From Bacillus sp. AFS073361 (lineage in GTDB: Bacteria > Bacillota > Bacilli > Bacillales > Cytobacillaceae), in the NCBI RefSeq assembly GCF_002567005.1, contig NZ_NUZU01000001.1, positions 62,001-126,000 on the forward strand: a stretch of DNA of 64,000 nt, in the 5' to 3' direction. Positions within the stretch are counted from its first letter, which is position 1, and each line of letters opens with the position of its first letter. The notes beneath the pieces are model-generated. The model had not been told where the DNA came from. It did no database searches and saw nothing but the letters and a program-made list of their open reading frames with translations. This document shows, piece by piece, positions 45,310 through 55,114 of the stretch. A program made the translations under genes and the position numbers.

Positions 45310-47601
45310 TTAAATCGTTTGATGCTGCTGTTGGCGGAGTTTCCGGGCTGCTGTCACCAAATTTTTAAGCGATGCAATGGTTTCTTCTTCATGACGTGTT
45401 TTTAAACCACAATCAGGATTCACCCAGAACTGTTCTTTCGGAATAACCTCGACACTATCTTCTAATATCGCACTGATTTCTTCCACACCTGGAACTCGTG
45501 GACTATGAATATCGTACACTCCTAAACCAATCCCAAGTTCGTATGGATTATGCTTAAGAGATTGAATCAACTCTCCATGACTTCTAGACGTTTCGATGGA
45601 AATAACATCTGCATCAAGGGCACGAATAGGCTCAATAAAGTCATTAAACTCGCAATAACACATATGGGTATGAATTTGCGTTTCATTTTTCACACTGGAG
45701 GTGGCTAACTTAAAGGCATTAACCGCCCACGCCAAATATTCCGACCATTTTTCTTTACGTAATGGCAATCCTTCACGCAATGCAGGTTCATCGACTTGAA
45801 TTATCGCAATGCCTGCATCTTCTAACGCTTGAATCTCTTCTCTCAGCGCTAAGGCGAGTTGGCTGGCTACTTGTTCACGTGAAATATCATCACGGACAAA
45901 AGACCAATTTAAGATGGTGACAGGACCTGTTAACATCCCTTTCACATACTTAGACGTTAATTGCTGTGCCGCTTCTACCTCCTTCACGGTCATTGGAGCG
46001 ACCCACTCGACATCACCAAAAATAATTGGTGGTTTTACGCAGCGTGAACCATAGGATACCACCCATGCCTTTTCTGTAAAAGCAAACCCTTCTAGTTTTT
46101 CTCCAAAATACTCAACCATATCCGTTCGCTCAAATTCACCATGGACGAAAACATCCAGTCCAATCTCTTCTTGAATTTGAATCCAACGAGCTGTTTCACC
46201 CTTCAAGAACGCTGCGTATTCAGCGTCAGTGAGTTCCTTTTTCCGCCAGGCCGTGCGTGTACGTTTTACCTGATCCGACTGAGGGAAACTGCCAATCGTT
46301 GTGGTTGGAAAATCTGGTAAATTTAATGCCGCCTTCTGTAGAGGCTGGCGTTCATTAAATGTCAATGGACGGGCAAAATGTTCGGGTTTTACTTGTAATT
46401 CAAGCCCCTTTACCCGTGTATTTTTCCTCGCCTCATGCTGCGCTAATGCTTGGGTCGCTTCCATACTTTGTGACACACTCTTATTTCCTGCCCACCCCTC
46501 GTCACACACATAGGCTGTTAACTGTGTTAGCTCTACAATTTTCTCATCAGCAAATGATAGAGCATTTTTTAAAGTGGCATCTAAACGAGTTTCTGCCTTC
46601 GTTGTCACAGGTACATGCTGTAAACTACATGAAGACTGGATCCAAGCTTCTTTTACACCGCTTAATAATAAAGCAGCTTTTATATTGAATACTTTTTCAG
46701 CCAAATTTGCACGCCAAATATCCCGTCCATTTACGATGCCAATTCCTAATACTTTGTCTTGTGGGAAGCCGTGTTTTCGAAGTGAAGCCATATTCTCTTC
46801 AGAACCATGGATGAAATCAAGTCCAATCCCCGCAACCGGTAAATGAGATAGCTCTTCATACACTGATAGTCCTTCAAAATAGGTTTGTAACATGATTCGG
46901 GCAGCTGGTACTTGTTCTGCTAATTGTTTGTAAATCTCCTGGACTAGTTTTACATCATCTGCTGTAAGTGAAAGGACCAAAGCGGGTTCTTCCACTTGAA
47001 TCCACTGAGCACCTGCATTTACAAGTTGCTGCAATACTTGTGCATAGAGCGGTAGAAGTTTTAAAATAAACAATGCTTTCGATTTGGCATCGTATCCTTT
47101 CGCTAATTTCACAAAAGTAAAAGGACCGATTAAAGTAGGCTTTGTCATTAGACCTAATTCCTGTTTGGCTTCTAAGAAATAATCTAAGATGTAATTCTTC
47201 GTTAATCTTAATGACTGGCCTTCATACTCAGGAACGATGTAGTGATAGTTGGTGTTAAACCACTTTGTCATTTCACATGCTACTACATTCTTTCCCCCGC
47301 GTGCCATTGCGTAATAGGTTGATAGATTTACTTCATTGCCTGTCCACTGATAACGATTTGGAACCATTCCGAACATTGCCGCATGGTCTAGCATCCGGTC
47401 ATAAAAGGTAAAATCACCAACTGTTAGTAAATCCAAGCCTAATGATTGCTGGCGTTTCAAATTATTTAATCGAATCGTTTTCATCTCTAAACTAAATTGC
47501 TCCTCTGATATCGCGGACTTCCAATAAGATTCTACACACCGTTTCCACTCCCGGTTATCACCAATGTACGGGTAACCAATCGCTGTACTTACTAAATTCA
47601 T
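45310..47601 (-). CDS. metE: MetE, cobalamin-independent methionine synthase
   Basis: Protein of 763 residues, the usual length. N-terminal KRQQSLGLDLLTVGDFTFYDRMLDHAAMFG and PTTTIGSFPQSDQVKRTRTAWRKKE at the start of the C-terminal half. Zinc and homocysteine ligands are visible in HTHMCYC and NPDCGLKTR. Transfers methyl from methyltetrahydropteroyl-polyglutamate to homocysteine in the cytoplasm. The cobalamin riboswitch upstream explains its use: MetE is dispensable when B12 allows MetH to work. Confidence 0.97.
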   Translation of the reverse strand: MNLVSTAIGYPYIGDNREWKRCVESYWKSAISEEQFSLEMKTIRLNNLKRQQSLGLDLLTVGDFTFYDRMLDHAAMFGMVPNRYQWTGNEVNLSTYYAMARGGKNVVACEMTKWFNTNYHYIVPEYEGQSLRLTKNYILDYFLEAKQELGLMTKPTLIGPFTFVKLAKGYDAKSKALFILKLLPLYAQVLQQLVNAGAQWIQVEEPALVLSLTADDVKLVQEIYKQLAEQVPAARIMLQTYFEGLSVYEELSHLPVAGIGLDFIHGSEENMASLRKHGFPQDKVLGIGIVNGRDIWRANLAEKVFNIKAALLLSGVKEAWIQSSCSLQHVPVTTKAETRLDATLKNALSFADEKIVELTQLTAYVCDEGWAGNKSVSQSMEATQALAQHEARKNTRVKGLELQVKPEHFARPLTFNERQPLQKAALNLPDFPTTTIGSFPQSDQVKRTRTAWRKKELTDAEYAAFLKGETARWIQIQEEIGLDVFVHGEFERTDMVEYFGEKLEGFAFTEKAWVVSYGSRCVKPPIIFGDVEWVAPMTVKEVEAAQQLTSKYVKGMLTGPVTILNWSFVRDDISREQVASQLALALREEIQALEDAGIAIIQVDEPALREGLPLRKEKWSEYLAWAVNAFKLATSSVKNETQIHTHMCYCEFNDFIEPIRALDADVISIETSRSHGELIQSLKHNPYELGIGLGVYDIHSPRVPGVEEISAILEDSVEVIPKEQFWVNPDCGLKTRHEEETIASLKNLVTAARKLRQQQHQTI

Positions 47602-47647
47602 TCTTCATTCCTCCTTATTATTTTTACAAAATTCCCAAATACAAAAA

Positions 47648-47674
47648 AGCCATCTCCGCAAAATGGAAATGGCT
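47648..47674 (-). terminator. Terminator of the cobalamin riboswitch expression platform
   Basis: Reverse strand: AGCCATTTCC-ATTTTGC-GGAGATGGCT followed by TTTTTTG, about 45 bases before the metE start. Confidence 0.87.
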
Positions 47675-47774
47675 CTACAATCAAGTTAAAGTTATGTTTA
47701 AATGACATGCAAAAACATTGATACTCATAACTCGTTTGTCGTACAAATGAATGTCACCACCTATTTCCACGTAG

Positions 47775-47960
47775 GTATTTGGTGTGTACTGGAATTTGGC
47801 AGGTCTCCTGGCTCATCATCATAGTTCCTCACACCTTCCCGTCGAATAGACAGTGGTATTTGTGATTCACTCCGATTTACAGTTGCGGGACAGCGACGGA
47901 ATTACACCGTTCTTCCCTTTTAAGCCAAGCCTTAGCTTGGCACCAATTCTTACACGATAT
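47775..47960 (-). promoter_or_regulatory. Cobalamin (B12) riboswitch controlling metE
   Basis: Reverse strand shows GCCAAGCTAAGGCTTGGC, GGGAAGAACGGTGTAATTCC, GTCGCTGTCCCGCAACTGTA, then the B12 box AGCCAGGAGACCTGCC (47798-47813). These appear in the order of the AdoCbl aptamer. End points are approximate. The rest of the 47602-48041 gap shows nothing else. Confidence 0.95.
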
Positions 47961-48041
47961 GGAATTTTCACTAACTATAACATATTATAAATTTGGTGTA
48001 CATAATTTTCTGAAAAAGGGTCAGATTAACATGCTTAGAAT

Positions 48042-51000
48042 TTAATTATTTTGCTCTAGACATTGATAAACCGCCATCATTTCTCGCTTATTCAACTCAC
48101 GAATACGATTAAAAATAGGAATATCTGCAACTGCCTCCGTACATAAACTTTCAGCAACAACATCACTTACGTTACCAGTTAGCCATGTTTGTACTTGTAT
48201 GCCCTCGACTATTTCCTTTCGGCCCTCTTCATTGATGCCGCTCGCATGACAACTCACACATGGGATCGTTAATTTAAACACGCCATCATGGAGATTATCT
48301 TCAGAAATTACTTTCTTTCCTTTACAGAATGGACACGGATGACCTGCTTTAATCTTATTAATCTGGGTGACAATTTTTTTGTAACCAAACGCTTCATAGA
48401 CATATGTTAGTTTTTTGTATTTTCCATTGGCAAAATACTTATCAATAATGGTTTCTCTAGTTTCGTCAATATTGGCAAAATCACAGATTGTGATCAGATT
48501 TTTGCTGCTTATTGCCTCGATATTGCCTTTAATTCTATCCCAGAATGGTAAAACATTTTGTAATACCATTTCATAACCGGCGAAGCTTGCTAGTTCTAAT
48601 TCAAGCATTTTCAGCGATACTTGTGTTTCCCTAGGAAGTAAGGAGACATCTTCCGTAAGTGCCATATCGCCGCCAACAATTGCTTTTAGTTTTTCAAACT
48701 CTGGTAACTTCCCTACTGTTTTAATGACCTGATCAATAGGTTGATGAATAATCTCGCGAATATCCGTGTCACCAAACTTTAGTTTTTTATGGTGGTTTAG
48801 CACGGTTCCTTGACAGATTGGACAGGCAATCATCTCTTTTGATGCTTTCATATGCTCTTTAATAATGGATTTCGAAATGAACATATACCGCCCAATGATG
48901 ATATTGAAGCCTTCCCATTTTCTCTGCGTCTTGCCTGCTTTATCATAAAATGACTTTTCCCAATAGCCGTATAAAAAAGTATGTCTTTCAGCTTCTGTCA
49001 TCTCATTGTAGCTTTTACTAATATCATGACCAAGTTCATTCTTGATCTCATCAAAAAGGAATTGCAATTTCGGATATTGATAATATTTTAAAACTTCCAT
49101 TACATCTGGATGTAATAAGCCTTCCCAAAATGGCACTGTTTTGTCTTGAATGACCACATCAAAATCAAACCTTTCGATTTCTAGGCGACCCGAACAGCTT
49201 GGACAGTGATTTTCTTGACTAAAGAAATCGAAGCTCCTTGTATCTTTAATGGTTGGATGTGCAGCCACAATATGGTTGATCAATCCACCGATTTCATAGA
49301 GAAAACTATATTGACTATACAAATGTCTTTCAAGGTCAATCGCGATAACGGGTGCGATTTTATCAGATTCATATTCACCATAAATCAAACGGGCCATTGA
49401 TGATAAGCTTTTCAAGATACCGCCTTTATAGACGTTTTCTGCGTTTTTAAAATAGCTAATATGATTTTCTTTTAAGTAGTTAATGCCCTTCTTTGAATCT
49501 AGTGTTGAAGAAATATGCAAGGAAGAAACACTATTTGTCCAATTATGTTGACGAAAATAATCATCATGACTGATGACATCTAGATACCTGACAGGTTCCA
49601 GCTGTCTTTTCCCAAAATCAACGATAAAATCAGAGCTTTCTAGCATATAGGCATTATGTTCAATCATCATGATGGAGATAGATTCATCTTTTAGTATTCC
49701 CCTGATACTATCAATGAATTGGTTTAAAATATTTTGTGATAACCCCTTTGAAGGCTCGTCAAAAATAAACAGGGTATGTGGGTTTCTTGCGTTTGAAAAC
49801 AGCTCAGAAACTAAATGAACACATTGAAATTCACCGGTCGATAAGGACTGTGTTTTCCTTTCTAGTGTCAAATACCCAAGTCCAAGTTTGATTAATAAGC
49901 TCAAGCGTTTATGAGCGATGTCTTCATTTGGAAGGTCCTCAATAATGTCTTCAATGGAGCGCTGAAAAATATCATCAATTTCGTCGCTGTATTTCGTGAG
50001 TTTCCTTTTAATATCAAGAAACGTCGCAACGGTTGACCGGCTGGTAATCGATTGATTTCGATCCTGCCCTACCATGACCAGTTTATCTTTTGGATATCGC
50101 TTTAGAAAATCCTTAGAGATACACTCATTGACAAGGGTCGATTTACCACATCCAGACTCACCCGTAAAGGTTACAAGTCTATTTTTCGGAATCTGAATTT
50201 CAGCCATTTGAATATTACGACAGTAAAGGTTTTGAAATTGATAGTAATCTATTGGCATTGCCTGATTTCGTTCCCAAAAAACAGGTTTGGGACGAGGTGA
50301 TTCTTCGACTATTTTCCCGCCGTATTTACCACTGCCAGGTCCAAAGAACAATTGCTCATCAGCCGTATCTAGCACCGTATCAGAATGATCAATGAGCCAA
50401 ATCTGATTCTTATAGCCCAATTGTTTAATCTGTTTTAAAATTTTCAAAAGGGTTTGATGATCAAGACCAACAGAAATTTCATCAATAATAATCACAGTAT
50501 TTTCACTAGCTGCCATGAATTCAGCCAAGTAGAGCCGTGTTATTTCCCCACCTGACAAGGTACCCATGATCCGATTTAATGTTAAATATCCAATATTCAT
50601 ATTGATAATATTTTTAAGAATATGTTGTTTCGCTTCGCTAATATGTAATTCCTCTGAAAGGGAAAAAATCGATTCAATGCTTAAGTTGTTGATATCGGAA
50701 ATACTATGTGGTTTATTCCATAATTCTATTCTTTTTTGCTCAACTTCCGGATTATAACGCCTGCCCTCACACTTTTTACATTCAACATTTTTCGTGGTAC
50801 CGCGTCCTTTACACTCAGGACACCAGCCTAGTGCATTATTAAAGGAAAAAACTTCTGGCGAAAGATGAAATTTTTCAGCAAGCCTAACGCGAATATCTTT
50901 AAAAACGCCCGTATGTGTGCCAATCGTTGAACGCGGATTAGAAGAAATCGATGATTTCCCTAAAAAAAGAACTAAAGGCATGTCTTCCATCTTGATGGCA

Positions 51001-51212
51001 CTAAAATTCGTTTCCATTATATTAGGAAATAAATACTGGTATTCAGCCTTAGGCAATAAGGACACGAGCCGCTTCTTAGATTCTTCACCAATGGTTTGAC
51101 AAAAAGTGGTTTTACCAGATCCGGACAAACCAGCAATTCCGAGCGTCTGATCTTCCGGCAAGACAGCATCTAAACGGTTAATATTGTTGGCAATCAATTG
51201 ATTTATCTTCAT
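48042..51212 (-). CDS. UvrA-like tandem ABC ATPase with a degenerate extra UvrA module
   Basis: Protein of 1056 residues from ATG 51212 (AAGGGGG upstream). Module I: Walker A GLSGSGKTT (28-36), FSFNNALGWCPECKGRG with CKKCEGRRYN (Cys131, 134, 145, 148), signature LSGGE (219), Walker B IIIDEISVGLD. Module II: Walker A GESGCGKST (351-359), altered signature LSTGE (457), FDEPSKGL, and no zinc insert. The tail (590-1056) lacks a P-loop but repeats UvrA features: CPSC (670/673), TFLYGY...KWEGF insertion-domain-like text, CPICQG (797/800), a signature-like LLPRETQ (858), and CPFCKGKK...CVSC (960/963, 985/988). Likely a DNA-binding UvrA relative; role unknown. Confidence 0.85.
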   Translation of the reverse strand: MKINQLIANNINRLDAVLPEDQTLGIAGLSGSGKTTFCQTIGEESKKRLVSLLPKAEYQYLFPNIMETNFSAIKMEDMPLVLFLGKSSISSNPRSTIGTHTGVFKDIRVRLAEKFHLSPEVFSFNNALGWCPECKGRGTTKNVECKKCEGRRYNPEVEQKRIELWNKPHSISDINNLSIESIFSLSEELHISEAKQHILKNIINMNIGYLTLNRIMGTLSGGEITRLYLAEFMAASENTVIIIDEISVGLDHQTLLKILKQIKQLGYKNQIWLIDHSDTVLDTADEQLFFGPGSGKYGGKIVEESPRPKPVFWERNQAMPIDYYQFQNLYCRNIQMAEIQIPKNRLVTFTGESGCGKSTLVNECISKDFLKRYPKDKLVMVGQDRNQSITSRSTVATFLDIKRKLTKYSDEIDDIFQRSIEDIIEDLPNEDIAHKRLSLLIKLGLGYLTLERKTQSLSTGEFQCVHLVSELFSNARNPHTLFIFDEPSKGLSQNILNQFIDSIRGILKDESISIMMIEHNAYMLESSDFIVDFGKRQLEPVRYLDVISHDDYFRQHNWTNSVSSLHISSTLDSKKGINYLKENHISYFKNAENVYKGGILKSLSSMARLIYGEYESDKIAPVIAIDLERHLYSQYSFLYEIGGLINHIVAAHPTIKDTRSFDFFSQENHCPSCSGRLEIERFDFDVVIQDKTVPFWEGLLHPDVMEVLKYYQYPKLQFLFDEIKNELGHDISKSYNEMTEAERHTFLYGYWEKSFYDKAGKTQRKWEGFNIIIGRYMFISKSIIKEHMKASKEMIACPICQGTVLNHHKKLKFGDTDIREIIHQPIDQVIKTVGKLPEFEKLKAIVGGDMALTEDVSLLPRETQVSLKMLELELASFAGYEMVLQNVLPFWDRIKGNIEAISSKNLITICDFANIDETRETIIDKYFANGKYKKLTYVYEAFGYKKIVTQINKIKAGHPCPFCKGKKVISEDNLHDGVFKLTIPCVSCHASGINEEGRKEIVEGIQVQTWLTGNVSDVVAESLCTEAVADIPIFNRIRELNKREMMAVYQCLEQNN

Positions 51213-51519
51213 CGGATTTCCAACCCCCTTCTCTAAATCTAGTATTGCCATATTAGCACAACTTCAAATGAACATTCTATTCATTTTGTCGTTTATTATC
51301 CTCTTAAATTAATTTGGGGCATACAAAAAGACGCCTTCTTTCTTCAAGAAAAGCGCCCTTTGATTAGATGGGATGATCTTTAAATGTCTAAGTTTAGTAG
51401 GTGTTTTTTGTGGGATAAAAGAAATTCTGAAAATGGGCTGGAGATGCATGCATATTGTTAAATATGGAAGTAGTATTAGTCGCGAAATGGAGGAATTCAG
51501 AAAACAGGCTTAAAAAATT
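51213..51519. other. Intergenic region with a weak reverse-strand hairpin
   Basis: At 51327-51358 the reverse strand reads GGGCGCTTTTCTT...AAGAAAGAAGGCGTC then TTTTTG, an imperfect terminator for the gene at 51520 although 160 bases past its stop. Short forward frames around 51450-51515 lack ribosome sites. Nothing else seen. Confidence 0.45.
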
Positions 51520-51849
51520 TTAGCCAAAATACACTCTTACATTCTTTTCTTTTCGTGCTGTTGCTAAACAGTTTAGTATAAAGTTCTTGATTTGGTTTTG
51601 ATCCCAATTGATCAAATCACTTTCTGATTTGGAATCGTCATTATTATATAATTTCTTGTAGGCATTCAGAGCCTTTTCAATTTGTTGTATTGAAAAAGTA
51701 GCACTGCCGCCAGACCCACTAACTCCTGCATAGTAATGATTTGCATCAAGTAAACTATACAGTATGGTTGCATTATAATTCCCCATGCTAAAACGTGCAT
51801 AAGCAATTTCTTCTCCTGCTTTATTGTATCCTGATATATCGTGGCCCAT
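51520..51849 (-). CDS. Hypothetical protein, 109 residues
   Basis: MGHDISGYNKAGEEIAYARFS starts the protein, followed by LLDANHYYAGVSGSGGSATFSIQQIEKALNAYKKL and an Asp/Ser-rich linker before a helical C-terminus (IKNFILNCLATARKEKNVRVYFG). No signal peptide or membrane segment. AAAAGGAGA precedes the ATG, and codon use is normal, so it is a real gene. I do not recognise a named family. Its short size and isolation beside repeats give no hint of role. Confidence 0.8.
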   Translation of the reverse strand: MGHDISGYNKAGEEIAYARFSMGNYNATILYSLLDANHYYAGVSGSGGSATFSIQQIEKALNAYKKLYNNDDSKSESDLINWDQNQIKNFILNCLATARKEKNVRVYFG

Positions 51850-52330
51850 TTATTTAGTCTCCTTTTAAATATTAATTTGTAAACATAGAAAGCTTATAAA
51901 TGTAAATAAGAAGTTTACATTGCTTACCACTCCTTTCAAGTTTGTTTATAGATTGAGATATTTTGGCTGAAACATAAGGATGGAAAAAGAATGGTCAGGA
52001 AGAAAAATGTGAAGATGCGATTAAGAGGTGTGCAGAAACGTTGGATAATTAATTAGTTGTTATCATTCTTTAAGGATTTCAGGGGATCATTGTTTTGATG
52101 GGGAAAATTATGAAGGATTGAAGTAACAAAATTCATACCTCCATTTGCTACCTCCTACAGATAAAATAATATCACATTAGAATTCTCTTAATTTTAGTCT
52201 TTTCAAAAGGTTTTCTACAATTGTGTGAACGCTTTCTTAATTCAAGATCCTTAAGCTGCTGATTCCCGCATCTAGGATTAAGAGGGTCCTCACTTTTCGG
52301 TTGGGGATCAGGTTAAGCAACTGAACTGAT
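51850..52330. other. AT-rich intergenic region
   Basis: No gene on either strand. The left end holds the leader of the 51520 gene. I see no terminator or riboswitch pattern; the region passes into a cluster of palindromic repeats at 52331. Confidence 0.55.
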
Positions 52331-52521
52331 AAATAGACGGAAATATTCCGCTTAATTAGAAATTATTATTAAAAAAAGCAATAATAGACGGAGAAATTCC
52401 GCCTATTTACTTGAAATACGTGAAAATGGGGGATTTTTCCTCGCATAAGCGGAAAACCTTCCCTTATTTACCCTGAAACGAGCTCCATTCTGCATATAGC
52501 CGGAAATTCTCCGCTTATTTT
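52331..52521. repeat. Cluster of four imperfect CGGAAA-type palindromes
   Basis: Four related 26-29-base units lie at 52331-52357 (ATAGACGGAAATATTCCGCT), 52383-52409 (ATAGACGGAGAAATTCCGCC), 52444-52470 (ATAAGCGGAAAACCTTCCCT) and 52493-52521 (ATAGCCGGAAATTCTCCGCT), each continuing into TTATT-like ends. They are 50-60 bases apart. The dyad is A(T)A-GCGGAAA...TTCCGC-TTAT. No coding frame spans them. Confidence 0.85.
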
Positions 52522-52712
52522 ACCTTTGCTATCTGATTTTTTAATAGCTTCCTTTTATCATTCGCTAATAGAAATGAAAAGTAGTTACCTAGTTGAGCAT
52601 TAAACCCATAATTGTAAAAATAATACATAAATTCCATTTGTTTTATGTTAGAATAGTTAAAGGGTAATAAACCACTTTAGACCTGTTTGCTCAGCAAGAA
52701 AGGGAATTTATT

Positions 52713-53255
52713 ATGCAAGGAAATATTTTGATAGGAAATAACCTTAAAGATAAAGAGGAAATAGCAACTTGGCTTATTGAGAAATATGAAAATGATGTAA
52801 AAAGATTAGCCTATTATTATATGAAAGATATTGAGAGTGCAAAAGATATTTCGCAAGAAGTCTTTTTAACCTGTTATAAGCAACTACATACCTTAAGAGG
52901 TGATTCTATTAAACCTTGGATCTATCGAATTACTGCAAACAAATGCATAGATGTTCTAAGGAAAAGATCGTATAAACAGTCGTTAATTGCTTCTTCGTTA
53001 GTTGAAAATATGCCTTCAATGGAATTCACACCAGAATTTGTAGTATTGAATAAGAATTTAATACTGGAAATTATTACTGAAATCAACCAATTACCTGAAA
53101 TCTATAAAGAAGTAATAACTCTTTATTATTTAGATGACTTAAGCTATAAGGAAATAAGCAATAGTTTAAAGGTAAATTATAGTACGATAAAAACAAGATT
53201 ACATAGAGGGAAACTACTATTAAAAAACAACTTACATGCATTGCAATTTGAATAA
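52713..53255 (+). CDS. ECF-type RNA polymerase sigma factor (orphan)
   Basis: Protein of 180 residues with region 2 (ENDVKRLAYYYMKDIESAKDISQEVFLTCYKQLHTLRG, then IKPWIYRITANKCIDVLRKR) and region 4 (LPEIYKEVITLYYLDDLSYKEISNSLKVNYSTIKTRLHRGKLLLK). ATG has AAGAAAGGGAA upstream. No anti-sigma gene follows in the same direction; the next gene is convergent and encodes a two-helix membrane protein. A hairpin terminator follows. Confidence 0.92.
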   Translation: MQGNILIGNNLKDKEEIATWLIEKYENDVKRLAYYYMKDIESAKDISQEVFLTCYKQLHTLRGDSIKPWIYRITANKCIDVLRKRSYKQSLIASSLVENMPSMEFTPEFVVLNKNLILEIITEINQLPEIYKEVITLYYLDDLSYKEISNSLKVNYSTIKTRLHRGKLLLKNNLHALQFE

Positions 53256-53273
53256 GTTGAAAAATAAAATAAA

Positions 53274-53300
53274 GAGAAGCTACAATCATTGTAGGTTCTC
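53274..53300 (+). terminator. Hairpin after the orphan sigma gene
   Basis: GAGAAGCTACAA-TCA-TTGTAGGTTCTC, an 11-12-bp stem with one mismatch, then CTATCTTGTTCTTG. It lies between convergent genes. Confidence 0.65.
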
Positions 53301-53325
53301 CTATCTTGTTCTTGTATAAATTTGA

Positions 53326-53589
53326 TTATTTTAACCCAACAATTTTCCCATAGGATATAATTGTTAATCCGCAAATCAATGCTACCACGATGAAGGTAAA
53401 TAGGAAATACACCGGAGATCCTACTGCCCCGAAAGCCACCTCATTTTGAAGCGTTTCTATATTTTCCCACTTATTATCAATAACGGGCTTATAACTCCTT
53501 GTTTTAATATAGCCAACTACCAAGGTTCCAGCTATATAGATTAAATGAATTACAAAAGAAATAACTAATGATTGAATAATAGTCTTCAA
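53326..53589 (-). CDS. Small two-helix membrane protein, function unknown
   Basis: Protein of 87 residues with hydrophobic segments near 8-27 and 60-82, and a polar loop between (KTRSYKPVIDNKWENIETLQ). The start is TTG at 53589 with GAAGGGGTG at proper spacing. It is convergent with the ECF sigma gene; a membrane partner for that sigma factor is conceivable but not shown. Confidence 0.72.
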   Translation of the reverse strand: MKTIIQSLVISFVIHLIYIAGTLVVGYIKTRSYKPVIDNKWENIETLQNEVAFGAVGSPVYFLFTFIVVALICGLTIISYGKIVGLK

Positions 53590-53695
53590 TTAAAAACACC
53601 CCTTCATATCCTTAATTTCCATAATAAACCATAAATGATATTTCAGTAAACAGCACTTTCAAGGAGAACTATATTCCAATCATTTATTGATAAGT

Positions 53696-55114
53696 TTATT
53701 CTTTTTCCCCGGGGAGTTCAACAGTGAACGGTTGTAATTCCTTAGCTGGGACAAAGCTTGAGAAATCGAATTGCAAGATTGTATTTTCAAGCTTGAAGCT
53801 CTTTATTTTTTCTTCCCCGTTTAAATAGAAGGTAGATTGGAAGTGTGCTGTCTTCTTATCAATGGTTTTAACTTTATTCAAACGGATACTATGATTTTCA
53901 GGCGGCACTGGATTTTTAGGATCAATTTTCCGGATATAATCCTTATCTACCAACAGCAACTCATACTGCAGGTTATTTTGAAACAACTCAAGCTGGTGCT
54001 TGCTTAATCCCTTTGAGATTGACAGCCCGGTGAATTGATAATCGATTATGAGTTTATTTTCTTTTTGTGTAATGTCATTTACCTGCATGCCTAAACCAAG
54101 TCGTTTACTATTTAATGTAAAAGATTTTTTATCCAATAGCTGTTGAACTTTAGGGTCCGCAATCGATAGTGTCGGATACAATGTTAGAGAAGAGATATCC
54201 TTATCCACAATCGTCATTCCTCTTCGGATAGTACTATGTAACCCATCCTTCTCTGTAGATTCGGAAAGCTTTGTTCCATTGTCAAACCGGTACACCTTTC
54301 CTTTATCATCCACGGCTTTATAAATATAGATGTCATCGTCCTGGTATTTCTTTACTATTTCATAAGTAAGAGCCGAGGACGCTTTTGCGGTTAGTATTTT
54401 TTCCAACTTGATTTTCACCCCATCATCGGGGTAGCCCTGTTCCTGTTCGATCGCCAGTGTAGTGTTTTTGTCCTGCTGAAATGGAATATCAAAGTTCCAT
54501 TCACCCTTAATTCCGTTGATAGAATGTATGGTGACCGGGAGAGTAAACTGGTCTCGTATTTTTCCATATGGATATTCTGTTTTCCATTGAAAGTTGTATC
54601 CGTTTTTCACCTTTCTGATATCGTACGACATTCCCAGCCATGGATCGCGATCCCCTTTATTTCCCTCAAAGTTTACATCAAAGCTGACTTCCCCTTTTTC
54701 GTTATGTCCCCTTTCAACACCCTCATCGACAAATCCGGTAATGGAAATAATGTTGCCGTCAAAATAAGAACTGGTCAGTTTCACTGTTACTCCGTTCTTC
54801 GTTTGGGATTGATTTAATACAGTAACAGCATCCTGATTTGCCAGATTTACACCCGTTGAATCGTCAAATTCTTGAAAGAGGGCGCCTATTAAAGGTGCAT
54901 TTGCTAATACTTTGTTCATAGTTGGGTTGATAAAGCCTGATGCAAGCGTAATCCCAAGAAGCGCAGCCGCAGTGGCCGAACCTGCCAGAACCTTCTTTTT
55001 CTTCGAATGTCTACCCTGGCTTGCTTTTGTGAGGCCCTTATCAATTGCTTCAAACACTTTTTCTTTTGGCACAGGTATTTGTTCAATTGCTGCCTTCATT
55101 TCCTTATTATCCAT
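53696..55114 (-). CDS. Membrane-anchored DUF4179 anti-sigma factor
   Basis: Protein of 472 residues. Short cytoplasmic N-terminus ([21 protein letters not shown]), one membrane segment ([22 protein letters not shown]), then the DUF4179 domain ([20 protein letters not shown]...[21 protein letters not shown]) and a DUF5643-like C-terminal region. The start overlaps the sigma-factor gene by 8 bases, and RBS is AGGAGGAGGG. It should hold the sigma factor at the membrane until an envelope signal releases it. Confidence 0.9.
   Translation of the reverse strand: MDNKEMKAAIEQIPVPKEKVFEAIDKGLTKASQGRHSKKKKVLAGSATAAALLGITLASGFINPTMNKVLANAPLIGALFQEFDDSTGVNLANQDAVTVLNQSQTKNGVTVKLTSSYFDGNIISITGFVDEGVERGHNEKGEVSFDVNFEGNKGDRDPWLGMSYDIRKVKNGYNFQWKTEYPYGKIRDQFTLPVTIHSINGIKGEWNFDIPFQQDKNTTLAIEQEQGYPDDGVKIKLEKILTAKASSALTYEIVKKYQDDDIYIYKAVDDKGKVYRFDNGTKLSESTEKDGLHSTIRRGMTIVDKDISSLTLYPTLSIADPKVQQLLDKKSFTLNSKRLGLGMQVNDITQKENKLIIDYQFTGLSISKGLSKHQLELFQNNLQYELLLVDKDYIRKIDPKNPVPPENHSIRLNKVKTIDKKTAHFQSTFYLNGEEKIKSFKLENTILQFDFSSFVPAKELQPFTVELPGEKE

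Noticed and set aside
48042..51212. Canonical UvrA of nucleotide excision repair
   Set aside because: Second module has no zinc insert, the signature is altered, and an extra 470-residue tail is present; uvrB is not adjacent.
51430..51515. Short forward frames before the hypothetical gene
   Set aside because: Fewer than 25 codons, no ribosome site, and several phases are equally open.
52331..52521. CRISPR array interpretation of the four spaced palindromes
   Set aside because: Repeats are too divergent, spacers are AT-rich and of uneven length, and there are no cas genes.
53083..53374. Reverse-strand frames over the sigma-factor gene end
   Set aside because: Antisense to well-supported sigma region 4; no ribosome site.
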